Shown: in pieces, positions 45,699 through 57,057 of the stretch
Layout of the letters: each line of letters begins with the position of its first letter
Numbering within the stretch: the first letter of the stretch is position 1
Assembly: GCA_964059195.1 (NCBI GenBank)
Contig: CAXKWD010000011.1
Location: forward strand, 11,130,451-11,194,450
From: Ectobius pallidus
Taxonomy: Eukaryota > Arthropoda > Insecta > Blattodea > Ectobiidae
Direction: 5' to 3'
Length of the DNA: 64,000 bases
Made by a program: the position numbers and the translations under genes
The notes under the pieces: generated by a model
The model's database searches: none
What the model was told of the DNA's origin: nothing
What the model saw: only the letters and a program-made list of their open reading frames with translations

Positions 45699-46225
45699 TG
45701 CATGTAGAATGGCAAGATCAAGACTTAATTTTAGGACAATAAAAGGAGGATCTGTTTCAAAATCGATGACTAATATCCTTAAAAACTGAACAGTAGGCCT
45801 AATACAAATTTTTATTTCTGCCCCTTACGCAGAAGTGGCACTTAGCATAGTTCATTTTTGGAAGAAACCAAAGTTCTTAATTTATTTAATATTTGTTTAT
45901 AACATATGCCGGAAGTGAAATTAATTTGCAGAATTGACAACGTGGAAAGTTCCTTCGTTCTTGTTTGTGCCACTGCACTTAAGTGGGGGGGGCAGAGCGA
46001 ATGTTTTCGGAACAGTCTTTACAGCGAGGCATGTGGGCCAGACAGAATATTGATCGCTAGTCATCACTAGCCTCACACCAGGGTTCAGCCGCTCCTTCCA
46101 CGCAAGAATCAGGGACTTGTGAGAAACATCCATTTTTCCAGCAATGCGAGATAACCACATGTATTGTAAACTTCTATTGGTATGTGGAAAAATACGCCAC
46201 GGATTTTTAGAAATGCCGCTGTAAA
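45699..46225. other. Stretch without recognised features
   Basis: A 79-codon open frame on the reverse strand (46160-45921) has no family that I recognise. No repeat structure was identified. Confidence 0.35.
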
Positions 46226-46234
46226 TAATTCGAA

Positions 46235-46800
46235 CAGGTGGAGGAATTATTCAAATATCTGGGAGCAATAATTACAGATACAATTGATATTAAGGTAGAA
46301 GTTAAGTGTCAACTGTAATCAGCAAATGCTTGTTTTTAAGCAGTTCGGAAACTTCTTTCTTCTCGTCTTCTGTCCAGAAATCTAAAATTAAACATTTATA
46401 AAACAATTATCCTGCTGGTTGTATTATATGGTTGTGAAACTTGATCGCTTACTCTTCGGGAATAACATCATAATTTGAGTGTGTTCGACAACAGCATGCT
46501 TAGGAAAATATTTGGGCCTAAGAGAGATGAAAATGGGGACTGGAGTAAACTCCATTAATGACGAGCTTCATAACCTGCACTCTTCACCGAATATAGTAAG
46601 AGTAATTAAATAACGGAGTATGAAATGGGCTGGACATATTGCGCGGATGGGGAGGACAGACATAAAGGGAAGAAGGGTTTGTGAGGGATGGGTGGATGGA
46701 GTTAGCACAGAATAGGGTTGAATGGCGGGCTAGTTTATGCGCGGTAATGAACCTTCGGGTTCAATAAAATAGATATTCCTTTAGCTTGCTCAGGGATTGT
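46235..46800 (+). pseudogene. RTE-like LINE 3' part (family A)
   Basis: The + strand reads the post-RT region with stops: FKYLGAIITDT, LLSSRLLSRNLK, IYKTIILLVVLYGCET, MLRKIFGPKRDENGDW. It then runs into the 3' UTR-like CATTAATG...GAACCTTCGGGTTC...TTAGCTTGCTCAGG segment. This is the same family as 49575, 55167, 56578 and 57058. 5'-truncated. Confidence 0.85.
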
Positions 46801-47005
46801 CTAACTATTAATATTAAGTATTGTTATGTTCAGCCAACCAAGATTGAAAAATGCAGCAGAGGAAAGAATAACATTAACGTCTAAGGGTACGGCCACACTG
46901 CAAGCGGTGAGCGGCACGTTGCTACAGTCGAAAACTTGGGGAGTGGGGAGAAAAGTGCGTTGCTGTGTCCATACAGTTAGCTGCGCGGCGCGGCGTTGAC
47001 AGGTA

Positions 47006-47971
47006 ATGGCACTCTCCGAAGTGTCTCGTCTGTCTATGCTTTTAGATAATTCTTATCTAAAAACCAAAATTCGCCAAAGAAATAGAAGAAAATTTGGGAT
47101 TCATCCTATTAACAGACAACGAGGAATGTATGGGGAATTCCATCATTTATATCGAGAATTAAGGAGATTTCCTGATAGATTTTTCGAGTACACGCGTATG
47201 TCTATCCAAACTTTTGACTTTTTGCTAAATAAAATTAATGAGCGGCTGGAGAAGCAGATTACGACCTTCAGGGCACCCATCAGCAGGGCCGTAGCTAGGC
47301 GGTGGCGAGGTGGGCCCCCGCCAAGGGCGCAGGTACAGAGAGGGCGCAAAATTAACCATGACAAATCCCGCCTTGTTTTAGACTGGTGCAATTTATCAAG
47401 CAATAAAAAATTCACGTTAATGGAAGAAATCTTTCAGGTCAATTAAAAATGACTGCACGTAAACTATCTGTAGTATTATGCCGATTGTCTACAAACGAAA
47501 AACAGTCATGCAATTAACACTTTTTTATTGACAGTGTATAACATAAATCATGAACAGTATGGAATGATATAACAATAAAAATTAAAATGTACGTTATTAT
47601 TGAGATAAAAGTGGTTCAACTATTCGAAAAATACTTTTACCTATATTAACGTGTTAAACATTTTAGTAGGCCTCAGGCCTATTATGTAATTTACTTTTGA
47701 TACTAGATTTTATTATTTAATTCTTTTTTAAGTAGTTAAATCGTCTGAAAATAAGGTTTTAGTACCTTGAAACTCAAATTGAAGTTTAGGTTTACTTTGA
47801 TAATAACAGTGTTTTTATATTAAAATAATAAACAGTTTTACAGAAATTTAAAAATTGTTCAGACCCCCCAGTATTGGAGGGCGCAGATTTGTCAAACTCG
47901 CCAAGGGCGCAGAAGGACCTTGCTACGGCCCTCCCATCAGTCCTGCAGAAAGGCTAGTCATTACATTGAGG
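47006..47971 (+). pseudogene. Harbinger nuclease (HARBI1-like) N-terminus, interrupted
   Basis: The ATG at 47006 opens a frame with NRRKFGIHPINRQRGMYGEF, HHLYRELRRFPDRFFEYTRM and SIQTFDFLLNKINERL, the conserved N-terminal block of Harbinger nucleases. At 47284 a hAT MITE is inserted. Its target duplication CCCATCAG encodes P-I-S, and the frame resumes at 47933 with SPAERLVITLR. This is followed by GTAAGG, which could be a splice donor. The catalytic DDE part is not found in the element. Confidence 0.85.
47284..47932. mobile_element. hAT MITE (CAGGGCCGTAGCTAGG), copy 2
   Basis: Flanked by CCCATCAG (47276-47283, 47933-47940). It starts CAGGGCCGTAGCTAGG and ends CTACGGCCCT with the last G lost. 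It is longer (649 bp) than copy 1 because of an extra internal segment shared with copy 3. Confidence 0.9.
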
Positions 47972-48569
47972 TAAGGATGTTTTAAAACTAAAAGCTCCCA
48001 TAAGACTATAAATAAGTCTAATTAGAATAAATTTGTTTGTGGATGAAGTTAAGTAACATTAATTTCAAATAAATGCACAGGCGGTTTCTTACATGACAAG
48101 AAAAAAGAATTCAAACAATTTTACTTTTTTATTGTAATGGGCTATTAAAGAATGTAAACACAATGCTGATGAAACATGTGCTGGTTTAAGCATAACGTAA
48201 AATGAATAAAAAGAAGTAACATAGGTCATATATGTATGCATATTTAAAATTATAAAAATAGAAGATACAGTGTACCTGGAAATTTACTAAAATAAATAGA
48301 ATGGACAATAAGAAAATATGAACTCAAATAATAAACAAATAAATTTAAAAAAATACAATTGAGTCTTGTGATAAAACGATAGGCCTACCTGAAGGTGTTA
48401 ATTACATCTGTTTTAATATTTTATAGAATTTAAAATTTAGAAACTTAAAATTTTGGTATAACTCCATACTAAAATAATGCCAATTAATTAAATTTGATAT
48501 TGAAAATATTTTAAGAAAAAATACTAATACAATACTAAATACTATTTAATTTTATATACACTATACATA

Positions 48570-48797
48570 TTAGGTTCTAGATTGATTTTTCACTGCACTC
48601 AGTACTTCAAGCAGCAATTTGCTTTGCAATGTTAGCTTGTCCACAGCATTTAAAGTTTTTCCTATTTCTTCCCAAGCTTTCTTCGTCAATGAAACATCTT
48701 TGAAATTCTTCTCCCTGTCATTCCACAGGAAAACTCGAGTTTGCACCTCCGAAATTAATATTTATTTTTGTTCTGGAGTTAGTTCTCGGCTTGCCAT
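48570..48797 (-). pseudogene. Harbinger accessory protein, MADF-like N-terminus
   Basis: Read in reverse from the ATG at 48795-48797: a short lead, an in-frame stop at codon 12, then LISEVQTRVFLWNDREKNFK and SLTKKAWEEIGKTLNA, ending at 48570. E-V-x-x-R-x-x-L-W...F-K-D...A-W-x-E-I is the MADF/Myb-SANT pattern of the second (DNA-binding) protein of Harbinger elements. The early stop and short length mark it as broken. Confidence 0.7.
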
Positions 48798-49026
48798 CTT
48801 GAGCGTCACCGCAGAAATATCAAACAAGACTGAGCGGCGTGCGTTGCAGAGCGTTGTCCTTGAGTTCCCTTCCCCTTAAAATTGCCGCGACGCGCCCTGT
48901 ATGGCCAGCTGCACTTGTTAACACAGGTTTGACACACCTTCGCGTCGCCGCTCAACGCGCACCGCTTGCAGTGTGGCCGTACCCTAAGAGCCTTGCGTAC
49001 ATATTAGTTACCGGTACATTTTACAT

Positions 49027-49436
49027 GTGAAGAGCGAGAAGAGAGAGGAGAGGCAGAGAAGGGAGAGAGAAGAGAGGAGAGAGGTAGAGAGATAGATTTG
49101 AGAGAGAATAGAAAGATAGAGGAGAGAGAGAAGAGAGGAGAGTGAGAGAAGAGGGAAAAGAGAGAGAAGAGAGTGAGAGGACTGAGAGAGATGGAAGAGA
49201 GAAGAGAGATAGAGAAAGAAAGGGAGACAGAGTGAGAGAAATGGAGAGAGAGATAGAAAGAGAAAGAAGGAGAGAGAGAAGGGAGGGACAAGGAAGAGGG
49301 AGAAATGAGAGAGAAAGGGAGGGAGAGAGAAAGAGAGAGAGGAGAGCGAAAAGAGAGGTAAAGAGAAATTATGAGAGAGATGTGAAGATGGAGAGGAGAG
49401 AGAGAAGAGAGAAATGTGAGAGAGCGAGACCTACGA
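49027..49436 (+). repeat. Homopurine (GA-rich) tract, about 410 bp
   Basis: The + strand is almost entirely A and G, with GAGAGA, GAAGAGAG and GGGAGA blocks and few pyrimidines. Long open frames across it on both strands are low-complexity artefacts. It lies between the Harbinger element and a LINE copy. Confidence 0.95.
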
Positions 49437-50294
49437 TAAATTGAGAAAAGATAATAAAATGAGTCTATGAGACTCACCTTATGTGTTCTGGAATTAAAGC
49501 AACATATTAATGACATAAAATTGAGCTTCGTTGAATACGCCATGTACGCCATGTACCGATCCATCAAAAGGGAGATAGGGCCGAATGTAATATATATGTG
49601 GATTTTCTCTCTTATCAACATAATACAAAATGTTGTCCAATATACGTCTGTCAAGATTAACCCCATATTCGGACGAAATCATTAGACATCACCAATGTGG
49701 ATTTAGTCGAAATAGTTCATCCATTGATCAAATATTTTGTATTCGTCAAATCTTGGCGAAAAAGTGCAAATATAATAAGTCTATTACCAGATATTAAAAA
49801 AAAAGCACATGATTCAGTTAGGCGAGACAAATTGTGCAATATCCTCATTGAGTTTGGGATACCAAACAAGTTAATTAGACTGATCAAAATGTGTAAATGA
49901 AACCTAAAGCAGAGTCAAGGTGGGGAAACTTATATCAGATAGGTTTGCCATTAAAAGGCGCTTGAAGCAAGGAAATGCTCTATCGCCTTTACTTTTTAAT
50001 TTCGCTTTGGAATATGCTATTAAGAAAGTTCAGGAATACAAGGTAGGCCTAGAATTAAACGGCAATCACCCGATTTTAGCTTATGCAGATGACGTTTGCT
50101 TGTCGGGCGATGACAAAAACAATCGAGAGAAATGCAGAAAGTCTTTTCGATGCCTGCAGGAATGTTGGATTGGAAATGAATACAGAAAAAACAAAGTAGG
50201 CCTATATGGTCATGAAATATCAAAGTAATGCGCTACAAAATATTAGAATAGCTGGTAAATCGTTCGAACAATTGGAGAAATTCAAATATCTGGG

Positions 50295-50956
50295 CAGTAG
50301 CGTCCCTAGGGTGGGGCGGTTGGGGGCGGTCCGCCCCGGGCCCCACTTACTATGGGGGCCCTCATTGATACCACACCCTAATATAAAAATTAATGTCTCA
50401 CCTCTTCCTTACTCATCGGAATTTTTGCATTAAATAAAAAATAGCGTATTTGACGTGTTACCAATAAAAAATTGACACCAATTACCACTGTTTTGGTCAC
50501 AGATTCATGAGTCGTCCGCGAGAGGTAAAAGCTATAAAAAGACAATTTTAAACGTAGCTATTACATATTCTGAATTAATATAATCCAGATTTTGCAAATT
50601 TATTATCTGACTCTCCGACTAAAATTAAAACTGTTGTTTGTTACCATAAACTTTCTTGTTTTGGCTTATATAAACATAACCTTTTTTTTTCATTTCATTA
50701 CTTTTTAATTATGTAGGCCTACACATTTGTATTTCGTTAATCAGATAGCTTAATATTATTGGACTAATGTCTGTTTGTATTTAATAAATAAATACAATAA
50801 AAACTGCACGAGTTCGCTCCCTTAATCTATTATTTTTCCGTACAGATGAGCCCCATGGAGACAATCAGAAAAAAAAAAAGTGAAAAATAGCCATGTTGGG
50901 GGAGGGGCCTCAAAAATAAATCCGCCCCGGCCCCAAGTGGTCCAGTTACGCCATTG
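50295..50956. mobile_element. hAT MITE (CAGTAGCGTCCCTAGG) in the LINE
   Basis: A perfect duplication TATCTGGG (50287-50294, 50957-50964), taken from the LINE, flanks 662 bp. Ends are CAGTAGCGTCCCTAGG and, from the right, CAATGGCGTAACTGG, with CCGCCCC blocks inside both ends. Confidence 0.92.
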
Positions 50957-51465
50957 TATCTGGGAGCAATAATTTCAGACACAAATAATATTAAGGCAGG
51001 AGTTAAGCATAGACTCAAATCAGGAAATGCTTGTTTTTATGCAGTTCAGAAACTCTTATCTTCCCGTCATTTATAAGACAATTATCCTGCCGGTTTTATT
51101 ATATGGATGTGAGACACGGTCGCTTACTCTTCGGGAAGAACATAATCTGAGAGTATTTGAAAACACCGTGCTTAGGAGAATATTTGGACCTAAAAGAGAT
51201 GAAAATGGGGACTAGAGAAAACTGCATAACGATGAGCTTCATAACCTGTACTCGTCACCGGATATACCGTGTGTCCATAAAGTCATGGTGCACTTACTGT
51301 GTTTACTGCACGTAAAGTCCACCATGACTTTACGGGACACGGTATTAGGGTAATAAAATCAAACAGGATGAAATGGGGTGGACATGTTGTGCATCGGGGA
51401 GGAAATACATATCTCAAAAATATTGACCGGGAGATACGAAGGAAGACCTAGGCGTGGGTGGGAGG

Positions 51466-51854
51466 CAGTGCCGTATTTAAGCCTAGGCAGACTAGGCAGC
51501 TGCCTAGGGCGGCAGATTTGAAGGGGCGGCTTTTAAGCTGTTATTGTTGTTTTTTTTTCAAATATATTAAAAATTTTATTCATAACTCTTCAAAATAGTA
51601 CTAATGTAACGCACAATGAAATAAAAATGAATAACATTGACAACAATACGCACCTGTTTATTTATTTACTGATTTATTTATTATTATATATTATTGTTAT
51701 TATTATAGTATTACTATTATTACTATTATTATTAGCCTACTATATCAGTTACAATAATGCTTATTTTAGGTTACTTTGTACATTCATGTGGAAATAAGGG
51801 GGCGAAAATATTTTTCTCGGCCTAGGGGCGCTTAAGTAGCTGAATACGCCCCTG
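51466..51854. mobile_element. hAT MITE (CAGTGCCGTATTTAAGC) in the LINE
   Basis: A perfect duplication GTGGGAGG (51458-51465, 51855-51862) flanks 389 bp. Ends are CAGTGCCGTATTTAAGCC and, from the right, CAGGGGCGTATTCAGC. A CTAGGCAG...CTAGGGCG motif lies inside the ends. Confidence 0.92.
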
Positions 51855-52011
51855 GTGGGAGGACAATATTAGGATAGATTTAAGAGAAGTAGGATTTGCG
51901 AGGGATGGTTGGATGGAGTTAACACAGAATAGGGTTGAATGGCGGGCACAGGTAAGCGTGGCAATGAACCTTCGGGTTCCATGAAATAGATAATATTCCT
52001 TTAGCTTGCTT

Positions 52012-52317
52012 GACCGCCGGCGCGGCGTGGTCTTGTGGTTAGCGTCGCTGACTACTGATCTGTCGGCCCGGGTTCGATCCCCGGATTTTCCTGAGGTAGG
52101 GAGGTCTGGTAGGGGTGCACTCAGCCTCGTGATTCAAATTGAGGAGCTACTTGATAGAGAAGTAGCTGCTCCGGTCATGGAAACCACCATTAACGGCCGT
52201 GGGTGTCGGCATGCTGACCACATGCCCCCCCAATCCTGCCATGTGCCTATAGGTAGATGACGCAGCGGTCGGGTGGTAGGCCTTGTCCCTTTGGGGATGT
52301 CGCGCCACGGAGTTTAG
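52012..52317 (+). mobile_element. tRNA-derived SINE, family 1, best head
   Basis: It carries the complete tRNA-like head GGCGTGGTCTTGTGGTTAGC with B box GGGTTCGATCCCC, then the family-1 body. Flanked by TTTAGCTTGCTT and TTTAGATTGCTT, a 12-bp duplication of the LINE 3' end with one mismatch. Confidence 0.92.
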
Positions 52318-52718
52318 TTTAGATTGCTTAGGAATTGTCTATTGCTTTTGAGTAAGTAAGTAAATAGTGCTGTGAACCTCACGTAAAGAAAATCGAAGAT
52401 GTACTCTTCAACGCAGTTTTTAAAGGGTTAGCTGATGTAATTTAATTGTGAAGAAAACATTGTTTCCAGGGAACCCTTTGGCTAGAATCGTTGAAAGAAG
52501 ATGAACATTAGATGAAATGGAAACAATAAAATGATCACTATCTTGAAACGGAGCCAATACACATACTGTACGTCGTTTTTATTTTACATAGAAACATGCA
52601 ATACCTATAACTGGTTAGAGTTACTTAAAAATACATATTTGTTTAAAGGGAAACCGCTCCAAATAATCTAAGATCGGCTCTTCATCAGTTAAAACGGCAC
52701 CATTTTGAAACAATCAAG

Positions 52719-53406
52719 TAGGGCCGTAGCTAGGCGGTGGCGAGATGGGCCCCCACCATGGGCGCAGGTACAGAGAGGGCGCAAAATTAACCATGAAAAA
52801 TTCCGCCTTTTTTTTGACTGGTGCAATTTATCAAGCAATAAAAATTCCACGTTAATGGAAGAAATCTTTCAGGTCATTAAAAATTACTGCACGTGAACTA
52901 TCTGTAGTACAGATTGTCTATTGTATTATGCCGATTGTCTACAAACAAAAAGCAGTCATGCAACGTTCTTTAATTTACACGTTTTTTATTGACAAGGTAT
53001 AACATAAATCATGAACAGTATGGAATTATATAACAATAAAAATTAAAATGTACGTTATTGTTGAGATGAAAGTGGTTCAACTATTCGAAAAAAGAATACT
53101 TTTACCTATAATTTTAGTAGGCCTCAGGCCTATTATGTAATTTACTTTTGATACTGGATTTTATTATCTAATTCTTTTTTTGAGTAGTTCAGTCGTCTGA
53201 AAATAAGGTTTTAGTACCTTGAAAGTCCAACACTTAGTTCATTTTCAAATTGAGGTTTAGGTTTTCTTTCATAATAACGGTGTTTTTATAATAAAATAAT
53301 AAACAATTTTATAGAAATAAAAAAGAATATATTCAGACCCCCAGTATTGGAGGGCGCAGATTTGTCAAACTAGCCAAGGGCGCAGAAGGACCTTGCTACG
53401 GCCCTG
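52719..53406. mobile_element. hAT MITE (CAGGGCCGTAGCTAGG), copy 3
   Basis: Flanks CAATCAAG and TAATCAAG (seven of eight). It starts TAGGGCCGTAGCTAGGCGG and ends GCTACGGCCCTG, 688 bp, collinear with copy 2. Confidence 0.9.
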
Positions 53407-53636
53407 TAATCAAGAAATAAAAATTGTGCACATTCGTCGTTTTTAAAGATTTCAAAGAATATTCATGCAAAATTAGAAGAAAATTGAATTATGCGTAAAA
53501 AGACAAGTTTAGAAACAGACGAAATGTCGAACTGTGGAGTTAAATCAGGATATCTATTCGCTCGCTCATTTACTTGGAAATTCACCTGAATGTGGAGATC
53601 AGAGGTTCCCATTTCAAACTGAACAGCACTACTCCC

Positions 53637-53845
53637 TTGATTGGTTGGTTTATGGTTATTTAACGACGGGGATGTACTGCAACTTAGGTCTGTGACCGTC
53701 GCCAGTGTGCTGTAATTTTGTCCCGCAGTAGTTCTTTTACATGCCAGTAAATCTACTGACATGGGCCTGTCACATTTATGCACACGTAAATGCCATCGAC
53801 CTGGGTCGGGATCGAACCCGCAACCTTGGGCACAGAAACTACTAC
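53637..53845 (-). mobile_element. tRNA-derived SINE, family 2, reverse copy
   Basis: The reverse complement matches 20337-20574: GGTTGCGGGTTCGATCCC B box near 53808-53827, then CGATGGCATTTACGTGTGCA and ATTTACTGGCATGTAAAAGA. The extreme tRNA end is missing. Confidence 0.85.
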
Positions 53846-53916
53846 CTTGAAGTGGAAGGGCGGGTGTATGATACTATTAACACTCATTAATTACATATTA
53901 TAATAATAACATTCTA

Positions 53917-54609
53917 GGGCAAGGCATTTAATTACCATAAAATAGTGAAAAAATGCAGTTATGACCAATAAATAGTGAAAAAAGACCTGAAATTTTTTAA
54001 AAATGCCCAATAAATTTACCATGATTTACTTATAATTTTTTAAAGTAATTAATTGCTAAAAATAATTTATGACAGTGTGTTATATATGAATTTACATTAT
54101 AAAACACTTACTTTTTTACTAAGGAAATAAGTAGATTTATGCTACTTCGACACCGTTAGCGAAAAAGGAATTCTTTCTGAACTGGCATGCCCATCAAATT
54201 GTCCCTAGCAAAAATGTGCCATTTAAATAGAAATAAAAAAGTATTTATTGCTGCAAAACAAACTGCTATGGTGTTTACGATAAACCTGAATTAAAATGAA
54301 CTATGAACACTTGGCGGATATTGTCAAATAAAACCGATTTTATGTGGTCTGAAAGTAACGATTTGTACATGGAAAAGCTCCTCTCTACCTCCACTGAAAC
54401 ATGATCTAAAAATGCCAAAAATGACCTATAAATTTCCAAAAAATTACCTATCTCTCGAAAATGACGAAAAATGCAAAATAAAGCAAAATAATTAAAAAAC
54501 AAATTGCCCTTATTTGATCAATTATTTTATGATACACATTTATATATATTAGTTCTATCTTTCAACCTTCATATAAGAAAGATGCAAAATCATCAAATGC
54601 CTTGCCCTA
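53917..54609 (-). mobile_element. hAT-like element (AGGGCAAGGCATTT)
   Basis: Ends AGGGCAAGGCATTTAAT and, from the right, AGGGCAAGGCATTTGAT are inverted repeats. AACATT occurs on both outer sides, a worn duplication. The interior keeps a hAT C-terminal dimerisation fragment and many AAAAATG-type AT repeats. Confidence 0.72.
54272..54410 (-). pseudogene. hAT transposase C-terminal (dimerisation) fragment
   Basis: The reverse strand reads VSVEVERSFSMYKSLLSDHI, then SVLFDNIRQVFIVHFNS and a stop. V-E-R-x-F-S...L.....L-x-x-x-N...F-V-x-x-x-N is the hAT dimerisation motif. Only this last exon-like piece is left in the 693-bp element. Confidence 0.75.
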
Positions 54610-54611
54610 AA

Positions 54612-55160
54612 CATTACTATACAGAGTGTAACAAAAATGTAGGCCAGAATTTTGGGGAAACATTCCTTGCATTCAGATTAAAATGATGTTACAATTATAA
54701 ACCTGGGTCCGAAAATAATTCATTTCCTTGTTAGAGCTCTATCTCTACACCTGCATCACTGAGCAGAGTAGTCGAAAAACAGAACTGTGGGTAACAGAAT
54801 ATCAAATGAAATGTTCAAGATGTCCTCCGTTAGCACGGTTACATCCGTCGCATGGACTCCCTGCTGCGCTGATACATCCCTGAGTATCTCGTATCATCTG
54901 GCAGCCTTGCAAAACACCAGCACGGAGACTCTACATCTTGCTCCGATGCTGCATAGACAAGAGTTCTTAAATCCCTCTACAGATAAAAATGAAGTGGATT
55001 CAGGTCAGGAGAGCTAGGAGTCCGAGAAATCGGTCCACATCTTCCTAACCATTTATCACGGAACTATATATTCAGAAACTAATTAACAGAGATGCTAAAA
55101 TGAGGAGCTTCATCGTGCATGAAGTACAGTACATGTCTTGTCGCATTCGTAATGGCACAT
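54612..55160 (-). pseudogene. Mariner-like transposase C-terminal relic
   Basis: The reverse strand reads, with frame changes, a S-S-P-D-L-N-P-L-x-F-Y-L block near 55000, then L-V-Y-A-A-S-E-Q-D-V-E and N-G-G-H-L-E-H-F-I before a stop near 54810. After this comes a mariner-type 3' end (TATACAGAGTGTAACAAAAA at 54618). The expected final catalytic Asp (P-L-D-F) is His here. The 5' side is cut by the LINE that begins at 55167. Confidence 0.6.
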
Positions 55161-55166
55161 GTTCCA

Positions 55167-55209
<43 letters not shown>
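55167..55209 (-). repeat. (TTAC)n, LINE 3' tail
   Basis: About ten TTAC units, the reverse complement of the (GTAA)n that ends family-A LINEs. It marks the 3' end of the reverse-strand copy that follows. Confidence 0.92.
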
Positions 55210-55419
55210 CAATGGCAATAGACAATTCCTCAGCAAGCTAAAGGTATATAACCTATTTTATGGAACCCGCGCGTACCTGAGCCCGCCATTCAACCCTATT
55301 CTGTGCTAACTCTATCTAATCATCCCACGCAAATCCTACTTCCCTTAAATCTATCATAATATTGTCCTCCCACCTACTTCTAAGTCTTCCACGTGGTCTT
55401 TTCCCTTCGGGTCTCCCAG

Positions 55420-56560
55420 TCAATACTTTTGAGATATGTCTTTCCTCCCCCATGCGAGCATATGTCCAGCCCATTTCATCCTCCGTGATTTAATTACCCT
55501 TACTGAATCTGGTGAAGAGTACAGGTCATGAAGCTCGACATTTTGTAGTTTTCTCAAGTCCCCATTTTCATCTCTCTTAGGCCCAAATATTTTCCTAAGC
55601 ACCCTGTTTTCGAACACTCTCAGATTATGTTCTTTCTGAAGAGTAAGCGGCCATGTCTCACATCCATACAATGCAACCGGCAGGATAATAGCCTTATAAA
55701 TCTTAATTTTTAGATTTCTGGACAGAAGACGAGAAGATAAGAGTTTCTGAACTGTATAATAACAAGCATTTCCTGATTTCAGTCGAGACTTAACTTCTAC
55801 TTCAATATTATTTGTGTCTGTAATTATTGTTCCCAGATATTTGTATTCCTCCACTTGTTGGAACGATTTATCGGCTATTGTAATATTTTGTGGACCATTA
55901 TTTAGACGTTCCATGATCATATATTTAATTTTTTCTGTATTAATTTCCAATCCAACATTCCTGCAGGCATCGAAAAGACTTTCAGCATTTCTCTCGATTG
56001 TGTTTACGTCATCGCCCAACAAGCAAACGTCATCTGCATAAGCTAAAATCGGGTGACTGCAATTTAATTCTAGGCCTACCTTATTTTCCTGAACTTTCCT
56101 AATGGCATATTCCAAAGCGAAATTAAAAAGTAAAGGTGATAGGGCATCTCCTTTCTTCAAGCAGCATCTAATGGTAAACCTATCTGATATAAATTTCCCT
56201 ACCCTGACTATGCTATAGGTTTCATTTAGACACATTTTGATCAGCCTAACTAACTTCTTTGGTATCCCAAACTCAATGAGGATATTGTATAGTTTTTCTC
56301 GCATAACTGAATCATATGCTTTTTTAGAATCTATATACAGCTGGTGAACAGACTTATTATATTCCCACTTTTCCTCCAAAATTTGGCGAATACAAAATAT
56401 ATTATCAATGGTTGATCTATTTCGCCTAAATCCACATTGGTGATCTGCAATGATTTCGTCCGCATATGGGGTTAATCTTGACAACAGTATATTAGATAGA
56501 ATTTTGTATGATGTTGATAAGAGAGAAATTCCTCTGTAGTTATTACATTCGGCCCTATGA
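55420..56560 (-). pseudogene. LINE reverse transcriptase, longest intact piece
   Basis: About 380 residues are readable without a stop. RT motifs in order: NNYRGISLLSTSYKILSNIL, DHQCGFRRNRSTIDNIFCIR, the first Asp region LYIDSKKAYDSV (usual F-D-F-x-K-A-Y-D), KKGDALSPLLFNFALEYAI, and catalytic AYADDV. Then come YLGTIITDTNN and the post-RT ILPVALYGCETWPLTLQKEH, RVLRKIFGPKRDENGD and MKWAGHM. The endonuclease domain and the natural start are absent, so it is a 5'-truncated copy. It is the best-preserved RT in the window. Confidence 0.88.
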
Positions 56561-56577
56561 ACCGGTATAATAATCGA

Positions 56578-57057
56578 TTCATAGTCTGAGAGTGTTTTCA
56601 AAACAGTGTACTTAGGAAAGTATTTGGGCCCAAGCGGGATAAAAATGGGGACTGGAGAAAATTGCAGAACGACGAGCTTCATGACCTGTACGCTTCATCG
56701 GATGTAGTAAAAGGTAATTAAATCGCGAAGAATGAAATTGACTGGACATGTTGCACGCATGGGGGACGAAAGACATATCTCAAAAGTATTGACTGGGAGA
56801 TCCGAAGGGAAAAGACCACGCGGAAGACCTAGACGTAGGTAGGAGGACAATCTTAAAATGGATTTAAGGGAAGTAGGATTTGCTAGGGATGATTGGATGG
56901 AGTTAGCACATAATAGGGTTGAATGGTGGACTCAGGTAAGCGCGGCAATGAACCTTTGGGTTCCATAAACTAGATAATACAGTATTCCTTTATCTTGCTG
57001 AGGAATTGTCTATTGCCATTGAGTAAGTAAGTAAGTATGTAAGTAAGTAAGTAAGTA
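56578..57057 (+). mobile_element. RTE-like LINE (family A), 3' fragment
   Basis: The + strand has the end of the ORF (K-S-R-R-M-K-L-T-G-H-V-A-R-M-G, then GRSEGKRPRGRPRRR and a L-A-H-N-R-V-E-W tail). The 3' UTR follows, ending AATTGTCTATTGCCATTGAG and (TAAG)n at 57022-57057. It is head-to-head with the copy at 55167 and abuts the next reverse copy. Confidence 0.88.

Larger units (their letters stand above)
46885..48984 (+). mobile_element. PIF/Harbinger transposon
   Basis: TIRs are GGGTACGGCCACACTGCAAG with the same sequence inverted on the right. Both are flanked by TAA (46882-46884, 48985-48987), the 3-bp duplication typical of PIF/Harbinger. It holds two divergent genes: a nuclease on the + strand and a MADF/Myb-like protein on the reverse strand. 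A 649-bp hAT MITE breaks the nuclease gene. Without it the element is only about 1.44 kb, so the nuclease gene is also internally deleted. Confidence 0.9.
49575..52366 (+). pseudogene. RTE-like LINE copy (family A) with three insertions
   Basis: It begins near the L-L-S-T-S-Y-K motif (about 49605), then HHQCGFSRNSSSIDQIFCIR, GKLISDRFAIKRRLKQGNAL, SPLLFNFALEYAI and AYADDV, the RT catalytic box (about 50080-50100). It continues after the hAT at 50295 with YLGAIISDTNN. It resumes after another hAT at 51466, and its 3' end (TTAGCTTGCTT... then AGTAAGTAAGTAAAT) is split by a SINE. Stops and frameshifts occur throughout. The 3' (GTAA)n end is typical of the family. RTE assignment is inferred. Confidence 0.85.
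55167..56577 (-). mobile_element. RTE-like LINE (family A), 5'-truncated
   Basis: The copy runs from its (GTAA)n tail at 55209 leftwards in sense (right in coordinates) to the start of the RT domain at about 56560. There it breaks off at a junction with an oppositely oriented LINE. The UTR GGTTCCATAAAATAGG and CGGGCTCAGGTACGCGCG are shared with the other copies. Confidence 0.88.

Noticed and set aside
45921..46160. 79-codon reverse-strand frame
   Set aside because: No conserved motif and no second copy in the window to support coding.
49004..49666. 220-codon Ser/Leu-rich reverse-strand frame
   Set aside because: It is the complement of the GA-rich homopurine tract; stop codons are avoided by composition and the peptide is low complexity.
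52012..52080. tRNA gene
   Set aside because: The A and B boxes belong to a SINE head: the 3' half has no acceptor stem and a long SINE body and target duplication follow. The same applies at 20341, 36470 and 41010.
55167..55209. Telomere-like repeat
   Set aside because: (TTAC)n is the 3' tail of a LINE; the insect telomere repeat TTAGG is not present.
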